This document shows positions 41,171 through 50,298 of a stretch of 64,000 nt of DNA, piece by piece; position 1 is the stretch's first letter, and every line of letters begins with the position of its first letter. The position numbers and the translations under genes were made by a program. The stretch lies in NCBI RefSeq assembly GCF_007829885.1, contig NZ_VIWW01000001.1:3162001-3226000 (forward strand), written 5' to 3'. The stretch comes from Streptomyces brevispora. GTDB lineage: Bacteria; Actinomycetota; Actinomycetes; Streptomycetales; Streptomycetaceae. The notes below the pieces were generated by a model. It was not told the DNA's origin, did no database searches, and worked only from the letters and a program-made list of their open reading frames with translations.

Positions 41171-41425
41171 CTACCAGCGAAACGTCCGCATCCGCATGGC
41201 CTGGCGCATTCGGGCGGCCTTGACCCGCCGCGGCTGGACCCGGTCGCGCAGCGCCTTGGCCTCGTGAAGCTCGCGGAGGAAATGGGCGCGGCGTCTCCGG
41301 CGCTGCGCGTCGGTCTCCTGCGCGTCGGCTTCTTGCGCACCGGATTCCTGTGCGTCGGTGTCCCGCGCGTCCTGCGGCTCGGGCGGGGCCACCCCGTCCC
41401 GTTTCCGTCGTGCCCCGTCCGGCAT
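41171..41425 (-). CDS. Small basic conserved protein
   Basis: The 84-aa product has an acidic half with ADAQE repeats (DTDAQESGAQEADAQETDAQ) and a strongly basic half (RRRRRAHFLRELHEAKALRDRVQPRRVKAARMRQAM). It lies between the tadA-associated gene and upp. Nucleic-acid binding is possible from charge only. The start is the first ATG giving a compact protein. Confidence 0.55.
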   Translation of the reverse strand: MPDGARRKRDGVAPPEPQDARDTDAQESGAQEADAQETDAQRRRRRAHFLRELHEAKALRDRVQPRRVKAARMRQAMRMRTFRW

Positions 41426-41528
41426 CGGCTCATCACCCCAAGGCTGGATCCGTATGCCCCCACCTTCCCTCCGAACGCGTGGTTGATGCCAGCGCACGGG
41501 TACGGGAGGCGCGGCTACTGTGGGGGCC

Positions 41529-42164
41529 ATGCGGATCCACGTCGTCGACCACCCGCTGGTCGCGCACAAACTCACCACTCTGCGCGACAAGCGCACCGAC
41601 TCCCCGACCTTCCGGCGCCTCGCCGACGAGCTGGTCACCCTGCTCGCGTACGAGGCCACCCGCGATGTGCGCACCGAGCAGGTCGACATCGAGACCCCGG
41701 TGACACCCACCACCGGCGTGAAGCTGTCGTACCCGCGGCCCCTGGTCGTGCCGATCCTGCGGGCCGGCCTCGGCATGCTCGACGGCATGGTGCGGCTGCT
41801 GCCGACCGCCGAGGTGGGCTTCCTGGGCATGATCCGCGACGAGGAGACGCTCCAGGCGTCCACCTACGCGACGCGGATGCCGGAGGACCTTTCGGGCCGC
41901 CAGGTGTACGTCCTGGACCCGATGCTGGCCACCGGCGGCACCCTGGTCGCGGCCATCCAGGAGCTGATCAAGCGCGGTGCGGACGATGTCACCGCCGTCG
42001 TGCTGCTTGCCGCGCCCGAGGGCGTCGAGGTGATGGAGCGCGAGCTGGCGGGGACGCCGGTCACCGTGGTCACCGCCTCGGTCGACGAGCGGCTCAACGA
42101 GAACGGCTACATCGTGCCGGGCCTCGGCGACGCGGGCGACCGGATGTACGGCACCGCAGGCTAG
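41529..42164 (+). CDS. upp: Uracil phosphoribosyltransferase
   Basis: The 211-aa protein shows [21 protein letters not shown] at the start, [20 protein letters not shown] and the PRPP-binding loop [14 protein letters not shown]. It makes UMP from uracil and PRPP in pyrimidine salvage. Its length is normal for the family. Confidence 0.95.
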   Translation: MRIHVVDHPLVAHKLTTLRDKRTDSPTFRRLADELVTLLAYEATRDVRTEQVDIETPVTPTTGVKLSYPRPLVVPILRAGLGMLDGMVRLLPTAEVGFLGMIRDEETLQASTYATRMPEDLSGRQVYVLDPMLATGGTLVAAIQELIKRGADDVTAVVLLAAPEGVEVMERELAGTPVTVVTASVDERLNENGYIVPGLGDAGDRMYGTAG

Positions 42165-42243
42165 GGCCCGCCCCGAACGAGAGCCCCTGGCGAGAGAACC
42201 CGGGGCCTGCGCCGAGAGCGGCCCCGCCCGCGTCGTCCCCTCC

Positions 42244-42867
42244 TCAGCAGGTGGACGGCGCGGGTGACGGCTTTGTCAGGGCGGACAGGGCGGCGGAGGC
42301 CGCCTGCGGCGTGCTGAACGCCTTGAACTTCGTACCGATGATCAGATCGACGTCCGTGGACTTGCGGGCGTCGGTCTTCGTCGTGGCCCCCGGCAACTGT
42401 GTGCCGAGCACCGGGAACGTGCCGTTGACCGCGGTCGGAGCGCCCAGCAGCATGCCGGTCCCGGCCACCTTCTTGTCGTACGCGGCGGTGGCGTTGCCGA
42501 CCTTGCCGATGGTGAAACCGCGCTTTTTCAGCTCGTCGGCCGCCGCCTTCGCGAGGCCGCCGCGCGGTGTCGCGTTGTAGACGTTGACCTTGATCTTCTC
42601 GGGCTTCGGCAGCGCCACGGCGGGCGCGGACGGCTTGGCGGACGGGCAGTTCGCCTTGCGGTCGGCGGCGCTGGCCGTCTTGTCGCCGCCCGTGAAGACA
42701 TCGATGAGCTGCAACGTCCCCCATCCGGCCAGCCCTAGAGCGACCACGGAGGAGATGGTCACGAGGACCAGTTTGCTGCGGCGGCGGCGGGGACGCCGCA
42801 TGCGCGGGTACTTGTCACCCGTGATGCGGTACTTTCCGCCCATGCCGGGGGGAGTGAGCATGGTCAT
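42244..42867 (-). CDS. LytR C-terminal domain (LytR_C) protein, membrane-anchored
   Basis: The 207-aa protein has a basic cytoplasmic start (RMRRPRRRRSK), one helix (LVLVTISSVVALGLAGWGTLQLI) and an extracytoplasmic LytR_C domain (KIKVNVYNATPRGGLAKAAADELKKRGFTIGKVGN ... DVDLIIGTKFKAF). No LytR-CpsA-Psr catalytic domain is present. It is probably a cell-envelope accessory protein. Confidence 0.85.
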   Translation of the reverse strand: MTMLTPPGMGGKYRITGDKYPRMRRPRRRRSKLVLVTISSVVALGLAGWGTLQLIDVFTGGDKTASAADRKANCPSAKPSAPAVALPKPEKIKVNVYNATPRGGLAKAAADELKKRGFTIGKVGNATAAYDKKVAGTGMLLGAPTAVNGTFPVLGTQLPGATTKTDARKSTDVDLIIGTKFKAFSTPQAASAALSALTKPSPAPSTC

Positions 42868-42987
42868 GGGCGCAGCGTAATGCGGCCCGGTGATGATGCC
42901 TACTAAATGATCAATGGATCGCACCCGTCCGAGTGGGAAAACACCCGAACGAACCCCGCAGGATCCGGTGTGGAGCGGTGGGGTGTC

Positions 42988-43284
42988 TCAGCCGAGTTCG
43001 AGCACGCGGGCGTGCAGTACCTGGCGCTGCTGGAGCGCGGCACGGACCGCGCGGTGCAGTCCGTCCTCCAGGTAGAGGTCGCCCTGCCACTTCACGACGT
43101 GCGCGAACAGGTCGCCGTAGAACGTGGAGTCCTCGGCGAGGAGGGTTTCGAGGTCCAGCTGGCCCTTCGTGGTCACGAGCTGGTCGAGGCGGACCGGGCG
43201 CGGCGCGACATCCGCCCACTGTCGGGTGCTTTCCCGGCCGTGGTCGGGATAGGGCTGCCCATTTCCGATGCGCTTGAAGATCAC
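42988..43284 (-). CDS. Conserved small actinobacterial protein (VapB-like annotation uncertain)
   Basis: The 98-aa protein (MIFKRIGNGQPYPDHG ... YLEDGLHRAVRAALQQRQVLHARVLEL) is a widespread Streptomyces type sometimes called a VapB-like antitoxin. I see no ribbon-helix-helix signature and no toxin gene beside it, so the toxin-antitoxin label is doubtful. The flanks 42868-42987 and 43285-43550 show no other gene. Confidence 0.6.
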   Translation of the reverse strand: MIFKRIGNGQPYPDHGRESTRQWADVAPRPVRLDQLVTTKGQLDLETLLAEDSTFYGDLFAHVVKWQGDLYLEDGLHRAVRAALQQRQVLHARVLELG

Positions 43285-43550
43285 ACGGAAAGCCTACCGG
43301 TCAAGAGACTCCGGGCGCAGCCATGGGAGGGACTGCGCTGCCGGCCGCGACCGCATATAAGCGTCCATTCCGGAATTGACGCCGTGACGAGTGAGAGCGC
43401 CGGCGCGGGCGGGGCGCGCTCGGGGGCGTGAGGGTGGTGCGAGCGGTGCCACGGACGGCTGGACGGAGGACGGCAGGCGGCGGGCGGTAGCGGGATGGCG
43501 GACGCGGGGCCGTTCCGGGTGAGTGGGGGGCTTCGGAGCGGGTGGGCCAC

Positions 43551-44207
43551 TCACCTGACCTTGGCGCCGGCCTTGGCATCGGCTTTGGCATCAGCCTTGG
43601 CGTCGGCCTTCGCGGCCTTGGTGGCCTCTTTGGCCGCCTGCTTGTACATGCGGACCTCGGCGAGCGATTCGGGTCCGGTGATGTCGGCGACCGAGCGGTG
43701 CGAGCCGGCCTCCCCGTACGGCCCCGCCGCCTCCCGCCAGCCCGGCGGCTGGACGCCGAACTGCTTGCCCAGCAGCGCGAGGAAGATCTGCGCCTTCTGG
43801 GTGCCGAACCCGGGCAGCGCGTTCAGCCTCTTCCGCAGCTCGGCCCCGGTGGCGGCGTCGCTCCACACCGCGCTCGCCACACCGTCGTACTGCGCCACCA
43901 GGAACTGGCACAGCTGCTGCACCCGCTTGGCCATGGAGCCCGGATAGCGGTGCAACGCGGGTTTGGCGGTGAAGAGCTCGGTGAACGCCTCGGGGTCGTA
44001 CGCGGCGATCTCATGGGCGTCCAGATCATCCCCTCCCATCCGCTGCGCAAGGGTGTACGGGCCGGAGAAGGCCCACTCCATCGGCACCTGCTGGTCCAGC
44101 AGCATGCCCACCAGGGCGGCGAGCGGACTGCGCCCGAGAAGCTTGTCCGCCTCCGGCTCCTGGGCGATGTGGAGAGTGATGTCCTGGCCGTTGTCGCTCT
44201 TGGTCAT
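43551..44207 (-). CDS. HhH-GPD base-excision repair protein
   Basis: The 218-aa protein contains SPLAALVGMLLDQQVPMEWAFSGPY and the helix-hairpin-helix RLNALPGFGTQKAQIFLALLGKQFGVQPPGW, with the later Asp of the GPD element in SVADITGPESL. This fits a DNA glycosylase-like repair protein. The C-terminus is an unusual Lys/Ala/Asp repeat (ADAKADAKADAKAGAK), a histone-like tail that probably adds DNA affinity. Confidence 0.82.
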   Translation of the reverse strand: MTKSDNGQDITLHIAQEPEADKLLGRSPLAALVGMLLDQQVPMEWAFSGPYTLAQRMGGDDLDAHEIAAYDPEAFTELFTAKPALHRYPGSMAKRVQQLCQFLVAQYDGVASAVWSDAATGAELRKRLNALPGFGTQKAQIFLALLGKQFGVQPPGWREAAGPYGEAGSHRSVADITGPESLAEVRMYKQAAKEATKAAKADAKADAKADAKAGAKVR

Positions 44208-44431
44208 GCCCCGATCATCGCGAGCGCGGGGTGCGACGGCCAGCACCATCACCGTCGGCGGAGTTGTTCGCGGACAATTGCAGCCATTTGCCGCTGTTTG
44301 TTGCTGCCCGTGGCCGATTCCGCTCCTCGACAGGCCCCTGGGTGAGCCCCTTCGGTGAGCCTCCTGGGTGAGCCCCCCGGACGTCCGCCGCCCCCCGTCC
44401 GGGTTGCCGGCCCGTTCCGGCAGGTGGGCGG

Positions 44432-45349
44432 TCAGGCGGTCGTGGCGGGGCGTGGGCTGCCGTGGAAGACCTCGCTCGTGTGCCAGGAACGGTGGGCGGC
44501 GGCGATGGGGCGGACGCCCGGCTGGGGGCCGATGACCGGACGGCCGGCGAGCGCGACGACGTGCTCGCGGGCGGCGGTGCTGCGGCCGACGAAGCTCTGC
44601 GAGACCAGGATGCGGTGGCCGTCCCCATGACCGTCCCCATGACCGTCGCCGAGGCCGAGTACGCCTTTGTCGAACAGCTTGTGGTGCAGCGAGCACAGGC
44701 ACAACCCGTTCTCGACGTCGTCCGGTCCGTCGAACGCCCACCAGCGCACATGGGCGGCCTCAAGTCCGACCGGCACCGAGCCGATCCTGCCGTCGTACCC
44801 GCAGAAGGCGCACTGGTACGCGTACGCGGTCAGGACCACCTCCCGCATCCGCCGGTCCCGCTGCCTGCGCGCGGCCGGGAGCAGCCCGGTCCCGGCCTCC
44901 TCCAGCTCCAGGCCGACGGCTTCGCACAGCTCGGCGTGGAGGGAGGGCGGGAAGTTCAGATCGAGCAGTACCCGTGCCATCCGGCCGAGCAGGGACGGCG
45001 CCCGCCGCAGTGCTGCCCGTAGCTCCGGCGTCAGCCGCCCGGCGGCGCCGGTTGCGCGCAGCTCCCTGACCCCGGTTCCGGGGCTGCCCGGCCCGCGCTC
45101 GGTGCGCACCTCCCACACGCCGTCGCTCACCAGGTGGTGGAAGGGGTAGGCGGGCGTCGTCCGGTTGCCGGGACCGTATTCGGTGAGCAGCCGCCGCAGG
45201 TCCTCCTCCACCGCGCTGTACCGCAGCTCGTCGTCGGCGGCCTGCTGGAACCGGCTGAGCGCGTACAGGAACAGCAACGGCTTGTGCGGAGCCCGCACCC
45301 CACTTCTCGTCCACTGCCTCAACTGCGCGGTGCGTGCGACCCAGTCCAT
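44432..45349 (-). CDS. Phosphorothioate-DNA-type HNH restriction endonuclease (SBD-HNH)
   Basis: The 305-aa protein has an N-terminal segment like the sulfur-binding domain of type IV enzymes (APHKPLLFLYALSRF, YGPGNRTTPAYPFHHLVSDGVWEV). The HNH nuclease domain contains CAFCGYDG, LEAAHVRWWAFDGPDDVENGLCLC and SLHHKLFDKGVLGLG. By analogy with the McrA-like proteins of Streptomyces it should cut phosphorothioated, possibly also methylated, foreign DNA. A GDGH repeat near residues 250-262 comes from a tandem 12-mer in the DNA. It is a second restriction function besides the 1-4 kb island. Confidence 0.8.
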   Translation of the reverse strand: MDWVARTAQLRQWTRSGVRAPHKPLLFLYALSRFQQAADDELRYSAVEEDLRRLLTEYGPGNRTTPAYPFHHLVSDGVWEVRTERGPGSPGTGVRELRATGAAGRLTPELRAALRRAPSLLGRMARVLLDLNFPPSLHAELCEAVGLELEEAGTGLLPAARRQRDRRMREVVLTAYAYQCAFCGYDGRIGSVPVGLEAAHVRWWAFDGPDDVENGLCLCSLHHKLFDKGVLGLGDGHGDGHGDGHRILVSQSFVGRSTAAREHVVALAGRPVIGPQPGVRPIAAAHRSWHTSEVFHGSPRPATTA

Positions 45350-45379
45350 GGTCGGCGATCGTAGTGGCGGCTCTTCGCC

Positions 45380-45560
45380 GCGCTCGATCGCGGGGCATCG
45401 CCGTCTCGGCGGCCGTCCGAACACGGAGCACGGGATCGGAGGTCAGGCCCTCCACGATCTTCGCGAAGACGCTCCAGTCCGAGGTGGAGTCCGGCGCCTT
45501 CTGCTGACTCACCCACAGGTTGTCGTCGGTGCCACACACGGGTTTCCCTTGGGTTCCAAC
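45380..45560 (-). pseudogene. Possible coding remnant
   Basis: A minus-strand frame reads VCGTDDNLWVSQQKAP and SVFAKIVEGLTSDPVLRV, which looks protein-like, but it has no start, no stop of its own and runs into the restriction gene region. It may be a fragment of a deleted gene. The rest of 45350-45834 contains a 14-bp inverted repeat and no other supportable gene. Confidence 0.25.
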
Positions 45561-45567
45561 GGCGGTC

Positions 45568-45618
45568 CCCACGGTCCTCGCAACACCCGCGATCTGTGGG
45601 AGTCGCGAGGACCGTGGG
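45568..45618. repeat. Inverted repeat, 14-bp perfect arms
   Basis: CCCACGGTCCTCGC (45568-45581) pairs with GCGAGGACCGTGGG (45605-45618) over a 23-nt loop. It lies between the restriction gene and the biosynthetic cluster and could be a terminator or the scar of a lost element. Confidence 0.7.
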
Positions 45619-45834
45619 CGCTGAGCGTGGTGATCTCGCGGAGTTGAGGAAACGTTTCCTTCCGCACCTGGCGGCCGGTCACCGCACAGCCGCTCGGCAA
45701 GTTCCTCGTCCTGCACCCGTTCCGCCTCGCCACCGCCCCGGGTGCGGCCACCACCGGCACACCGCTGCTCTGCCGCAGCGCCCACGTCGGCCCCGGCGGC
45801 GACGCCATCCAGACCATTCGCCTCTGATGTCCGG

Positions 45835-47079
45835 TCAGTTGGCCGATTCCTCACCGGAAGGCTTCTCGGGGGCGACGGGTTCAACGCGTATGGAAGAGAA
45901 GGCGTCACGGAGGAAACGGTCGAGTTCGGCCGAGTCGGCAGGGCCGACGATGCCGGCCAGAGGAATGTCGGTGTCCGCGTAGCTGAGCGTCGTCTTGATC
46001 GGCTCGTCCTCGGACCGCTGGCTCCACCGGTGAGCGAGTGGGCTCTCGCGGAATTCCGCTTCACCGCTGATCCGGCAGAAATCGGCGCCGAGTTGATGGC
46101 TCGGCCAGACGAACCAGCCGTAGCGGGCCCCGTCGCCCTCGGGCCGGGGCTGCGCCTCGACGTCTGCGCCGTCGGTGATCAACTGCAAGAACCGGGAGGG
46201 CAGGTGCAGTCCGGTGGCGAGCTCGAAGGTGTCCACCACGTCCGCGCCGCCGAAGCGGGCTCCGACCTCAAGGAATACCGGTCCGTCCGCGGTCTCGATG
46301 CCTTCGAGGTGAAAGAGGCTGGTGGTGATGCCGACGGCGGCGAGGCAGTCGGTGGTCCAGCGGCTCAACTCCGGCGTCAGCTCGATCTGTACCGAGCCGA
46401 GCGGAGTTCCCTCCGCGTATCCCAGGCAGGTGCCGACATAGCGGCTGGCCTCGATCGCCACGGGCTTGCCGTCTATCAGCATGCCGTCCACGTGGATGAT
46501 CGGGCCGGTGATGAACTCCTCGACCTCGAAGCCCTCCAGCTCAGTACCGCCGGGCACCCCGACCTCGCGCACCGCGGCCAGGGCCTCGGCCGGCGTCGGG
46601 TAGACGTGAACGTTCAGGCTCGCCGCGCCATCCAGCGGCTTGAGCACTGTCTCGCCTGCCCAGGGCAGTTCACCGGGCTCGGCGTCGAGCGCTTCGGGCA
46701 GGGACAGGAACCTGGGGACCCGCAGACCCGCCGCGGCGGCCGCGGACTTCATGACCACCTTGTCGCGCCAGGGCAGGATGTCCGCCTCCCGGTCACCGGC
46801 CACGCCGAGGGCGGCCCGCACCCGGGCGCCGGCTATCAGGTCGAACTCGGAGAGCGCGATCACCATGTCGAAGGAGGGAAGCCCGGCGACAGCGGCCAGC
46901 ACCTCCGCCGTGAGGTCACCGGTATCGGGGCGCTCGATGAGCGTGCAGCGGAGGCCGGGCGGAAGGGTGGCCAACCGGTCCGCAGGGCCGACGTAGGTGA
47001 CGTCGTGTGCCGCGTGGTCAATTCCGGTCGCGTAGCGGATCATCTTGTCCGTGACTCGGTGCAGGACCAGGATGCGCAT
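45835..47079 (-). CDS. ATP-grasp ligase (biosynthetic cluster, minus arm)
   Basis: The 414-aa protein has a Rossmann-like pre-ATP-grasp start (MRILVLHRVTDKMIRYATG). The ATP-grasp domain shows AAAAAGLRVPRF, ETVLKPLDGAASLNVHV (ATP-binding Lys), FEVEEFITGPIIHVDGMLI and VFLEVGARFGGADV (metal ligands). Such enzymes form amide or peptide bonds through acyl phosphates; BacD of bacilysin is an example. The start lies 62 nt inside the MFS gene, so the two are translationally coupled. It is the first of two cluster ligases. Confidence 0.85.
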   Translation of the reverse strand: MRILVLHRVTDKMIRYATGIDHAAHDVTYVGPADRLATLPPGLRCTLIERPDTGDLTAEVLAAVAGLPSFDMVIALSEFDLIAGARVRAALGVAGDREADILPWRDKVVMKSAAAAAGLRVPRFLSLPEALDAEPGELPWAGETVLKPLDGAASLNVHVYPTPAEALAAVREVGVPGGTELEGFEVEEFITGPIIHVDGMLIDGKPVAIEASRYVGTCLGYAEGTPLGSVQIELTPELSRWTTDCLAAVGITTSLFHLEGIETADGPVFLEVGARFGGADVVDTFELATGLHLPSRFLQLITDGADVEAQPRPEGDGARYGWFVWPSHQLGADFCRISGEAEFRESPLAHRWSQRSEDEPIKTTLSYADTDIPLAGIVGPADSAELDRFLRDAFSSIRVEPVAPEKPSGEESAN

Positions 47080-48373
47080 GGAAATTCCTTAGATGGGCGA
47101 GAAGCGGAACGAGTAGGACGACGGCGCAGGCGGAGCCGATGACGGAACCCAGAATAATATTCTGGGGGCTGAAGGAAGTGGTGAGGAGCGTGACCAGGAA
47201 TCCGGCTATCGGCAAGGACAGCTGATTGAGGAGAATGATGATGGCGATCGTTTTGGCGAAGTGCTCGCGCGGAATTCTTCTGACCCGCTCGGTGCGTATG
47301 ATGACATTAAAGAATCCGACGGTCCCGAGCAGGACCGCGTAGCTCACCGCGTACTCCGCGAACGTGTTCGCCAGACCTACTCCGATGCCGCCCAGGCAGA
47401 TCAGGGAGTATGACGTCATCAGGGCGGCGAATGGATTCATCCGCTTGGCCAGTTTCGGGACGACGAAGAACGTCAGGATGCCGACGATCCCGGCCCCGGT
47501 GCTCAGGATTCCGTAGTACTTATCCGGCTGGCGGAACACGCCTACGGTGGTGGCGGCGCTGGTGGCCATGCCGATACCGACCATGAGATTGACGGTCATG
47601 GTCAGTCCGACCAGGCCCAGGATCGCGGGCAGCTTCCGCAGGGTTGACACACCCTCGCCGATGCCGGTGATCACCGAACGGAACGTGGTGGGTTCGGCGG
47701 CCGCACCGGCGAGCGATTCGGTCCGCAGCCAGCGGCGCAGGGACAGGGTGTTGAGCGTGGTCAGCCCGTACACCACGCCGATGACCGCGAGCAGACTGGT
47801 GGTCGGCAGTGCCGAGGCGAGCAGCGCTGCCAGCACGGGGCCCGCCACCTCGCTGGTCTGCTCCGTCCCTTGGATGATGGACTGGGCCCGGATCATCTGG
47901 TCCATCGGGATGAACCGGGGGAGCGTGGCCTCCAGCGCGACGTACGACTGCGCGCCACCCAGTGACATGCCGGCGGCCAGCACGCACAGCGTAAGAAACT
48001 TACCGTCGGGTATCACATACATCAGGGTGAACGCGGTCAGCGCCAGCCCGGAGCGGACGATGTCCGAGCCGATGTACAGGATGTAGCTGTGGATACGATC
48101 CGCGAACACCCCGGCCACGGGCAGGAAAATTACTCGGGGAAGCCATTCGACCAGGAAGATCAGCCCGGTTTGCGAGGCGCTTCCGGTCAGCTTGTAGGCG
48201 AGTAGCGGAATGGCGAACAGCAGGAACTGGTCGCCGAGTGCGGCCAATCCGCGACCGCCCACGAAACGCGCCACCTGAGGGCCCGGCATATAGGCGTGTC
48301 CAGGCTTCCCCGTATCGCCAGCGCCGGGCTTCCTGTTCCCCCCGGTCGTGCTCTCCCTTGCTTCGCGGCTCAT
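47018..48373 (-). CDS. MFS exporter (biosynthetic cluster, minus arm)
   Basis: The 451-aa membrane protein has about 12 helices (AALGDQFLLFAIPLLAYKLTGSASQTGLIFLVEWLPRVIFLPVAGVFADR at the start, of the enterobactin-exporter-like MFS type). It is likely the efflux and self-resistance pump for the cluster product. It diverges from the plus-strand operon across a 680-nt control region. The ATG at 48373 has GGGGGAG unusually close; a downstream start is possible. Confidence 0.85.
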   Translation of the reverse strand: MSREARESTTGGNRKPGAGDTGKPGHAYMPGPQVARFVGGRGLAALGDQFLLFAIPLLAYKLTGSASQTGLIFLVEWLPRVIFLPVAGVFADRIHSYILYIGSDIVRSGLALTAFTLMYVIPDGKFLTLCVLAAGMSLGGAQSYVALEATLPRFIPMDQMIRAQSIIQGTEQTSEVAGPVLAALLASALPTTSLLAVIGVVYGLTTLNTLSLRRWLRTESLAGAAAEPTTFRSVITGIGEGVSTLRKLPAILGLVGLTMTVNLMVGIGMATSAATTVGVFRQPDKYYGILSTGAGIVGILTFFVVPKLAKRMNPFAALMTSYSLICLGGIGVGLANTFAEYAVSYAVLLGTVGFFNVIIRTERVRRIPREHFAKTIAIIILLNQLSLPIAGFLVTLLTTSFSPQNIILGSVIGSACAVVLLVPLLAHLRNFHAHPGPAPSHGQDDPLRDRN

Positions 48374-49053
48374 ACTCCCCCGTATTCCACGTCACCAAGT
48401 TCGTTGAACAGATTTTCAATGATCAAGGTCGGCCGGAGGGGCGAACCCATGACCATGTCCGCATTCCGAGATGGTGGCGAACGCGCTCACTCGCAGGGCG
48501 GGGCCAGAGTATAAGCAATCGGAAGGGTTGTGTGTATCGCACCCTGAATAAAGTTGGTTTTAATGTGCTTTGGGTTGGTTTGCAGTTCTTTGAATTCGGT
48601 ACCCGGTCGGCCGGTGAAACCCGTACGTTCAGATGCTGAAAATCCTGCTGGAGTGCTTGCGTGCCGGCTGGTTCCGGGCAGGTCGTGGGAGCCGGCCGTG
48701 CCGTGCGTGAAACCGCAGATGTCCGTCTCCGGCTGCCGGTGCCGCGCGGAGAGCGCCGGCCGGTGCTTGCCCCCCACCACCCGTCCCTGCCCGTGCTGTT
48801 GCCCGCACACTGTCCGCAGCCGTGGCATCCACCCGCGCGACGTCCCCCGTGCCCTTTTCGGCGGCAACCCCTGGATGTCGCTCCGGCGGACATAGCCCGA
48901 TGAACCGTCACGTGTGACGTGTCAGTATTCGAAACACCCCTTGCTGTACAGGAGTTCGGGAGCTAGCTTCCCTGATCGAGACACTTCGGGTGAGCTGCGA
49001 GCGACGCATTTTTGCCCTGTGGGTCTCATCTGGAGCCACTTACAGGGGGTGTT
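48374..49053. promoter_or_regulatory. Divergent control region of the biosynthetic cluster
   Basis: This 680-nt gap separates the minus arm (MFS, ATP-grasp) from the plus-strand operon. About 48370-48620 is AT-richer than anything nearby (AATAAAGTTGG, TTTTAATGTGC), as expected for promoters, and the rest is normal GC. I find no convincing ORF, no obvious -35/-10 pair and no regulator gene within it. Confidence 0.5.
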
Positions 49054-50298
49054 GTGGAGCCACGTGCTGTTGCCGAACTTCTGGAGTTCGAGCGAAGCGT
49101 CATCCCTGCGGTGAACCGTCTCCGGGAGTTACGGAGCGGGCCTCGCGGGGGCGACGGAGGGGTGCGCGGCAGCTCTCCGGTCGGATCCGACGAGGAGATA
49201 CGTCTCGCCGTCGACGCCATCCGTGGGGCTGTCGAGGGTCTGCACGGCCTGATGTCGGAGCGGCAGATCTCGGCCACCTGCGAAGACCTGCGAGCCTGGC
49301 AGGAAACCGGCTGTGAGGGCGTGCCGCATTTCGACCGCACCCGGGACGTGGTGCCCGCGCCCGAGGACGGCGAGGCTGCCGCATACGTGGGACCCGTGAC
49401 ACTTCCCAACAGCGACCGACACGACGTCCAGATCGAGGCGTTCTCCGTGATCCGCCAGGACCCGGACAGCACGCCCCTGCTGCAGGCCGCCTACCCGCAC
49501 CCCAAGGCCGTCTTCCAGTCGACCCGACTGCTGTCCGCCTCCCGCGGCCTGCGGGAGGGCAACTGTGTGGTGTTCTTCCCGGAGAACATCCCGGCCGCCA
49601 CGCCCTGCACGGACCAGAGCTTCGCGTGGTTCTTCTTCAACCGGCACACCGAGATCTACGCCCACACCCTGTCGATCACCGAGCGTCTGTGCGGGCCCGG
49701 TTCGCCCTTCATGGGCGAGGACGAGCTCGTCTCCGTGGGAGTGGACCCGGAGGACACGTACCAAGCGCGGTGTGTCTGGGGGTACTTGCACGACTACTTC
49801 CATCACATCGGCCCGCGCCCCCTCGACCAGCATCTGGCGATCAAGACGACCTGGCGGCCCGGGCTCCTGGAGGAGCTCAAGGTCGACATGAAGTCGGCGA
49901 TCGCCTGCTTCGAGGAAGAGGTCCCGTACGGCCCGATCGTCTTCGAGTACATCCTCCTGGAACGGCTGTTCCGCTACCCGGCGCAGCCCGAGCCGCTTCG
50001 CAACTTCGATGCCGGCACCGGCTTCGCACTGGGCACCTGGCTCGCTTCCCAGGGGCTGTTCACCCAGGACGATCAGGGGCGCCGCATCCTCGGGACGAAG
50101 GCCCGGATCGTCCAGTCGGTACGTGAACTCGTGCGTCTGATCGAGGAGATCGAGCGCATAGAGGATGACGCCGCCTATCGGGCCGGTGCCGTGGACTTCC
50201 TCTTCGGCACGTTGCTTCGTCGCCCCGCGACCAAACCCGACCGGTACGGCGGCCCGATCGCGCCGCTCGACCTGTGGGGCTCCGAAGTCCATGTCTGA
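49054..50298 (+). CDS. DUF6421-like protein, possible metal enzyme
   Basis: The 414-aa protein opens the operon. I tentatively relate it to DUF6421; no function is established to my knowledge. The central region contains RCVWGYLHDYFHHIGPRP with His246, Asp247, His250 and His251, then FEYILLERLFRYP. A clustered His/Asp/Glu helix pattern of this sort may bind a metal. GTG 49054 is chosen since AGGGGG lies 4 nt upstream; the open frame extends to a TTG at 49012. Its last 8 nt overlap the next gene. Its place at the head of the operon suggests a tailoring or essential early step. Confidence 0.7.
   Translation: MEPRAVAELLEFERSVIPAVNRLRELRSGPRGGDGGVRGSSPVGSDEEIRLAVDAIRGAVEGLHGLMSERQISATCEDLRAWQETGCEGVPHFDRTRDVVPAPEDGEAAAYVGPVTLPNSDRHDVQIEAFSVIRQDPDSTPLLQAAYPHPKAVFQSTRLLSASRGLREGNCVVFFPENIPAATPCTDQSFAWFFFNRHTEIYAHTLSITERLCGPGSPFMGEDELVSVGVDPEDTYQARCVWGYLHDYFHHIGPRPLDQHLAIKTTWRPGLLEELKVDMKSAIACFEEEVPYGPIVFEYILLERLFRYPAQPEPLRNFDAGTGFALGTWLASQGLFTQDDQGRRILGTKARIVQSVRELVRLIEEIERIEDDAAYRAGAVDFLFGTLLRRPATKPDRYGGPIAPLDLWGSEVHV

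Noticed and set aside
42988..43284. Toxin-antitoxin pair
   Set aside because: No toxin gene lies next to the small protein and no DNA-binding signature of an antitoxin is evident.
44600..44660. Short tandem repeats considered as CRISPR
   Set aside because: They are in-frame GDGH codon repeats without spacers; no CRISPR array or cas gene is seen anywhere in the window.
48423..48911. ORFs in the divergent control region of the cluster
   Set aside because: Codon bias is weak, no ribosome-binding site or known domain is present, and overlapping frames on both strands compete equally.
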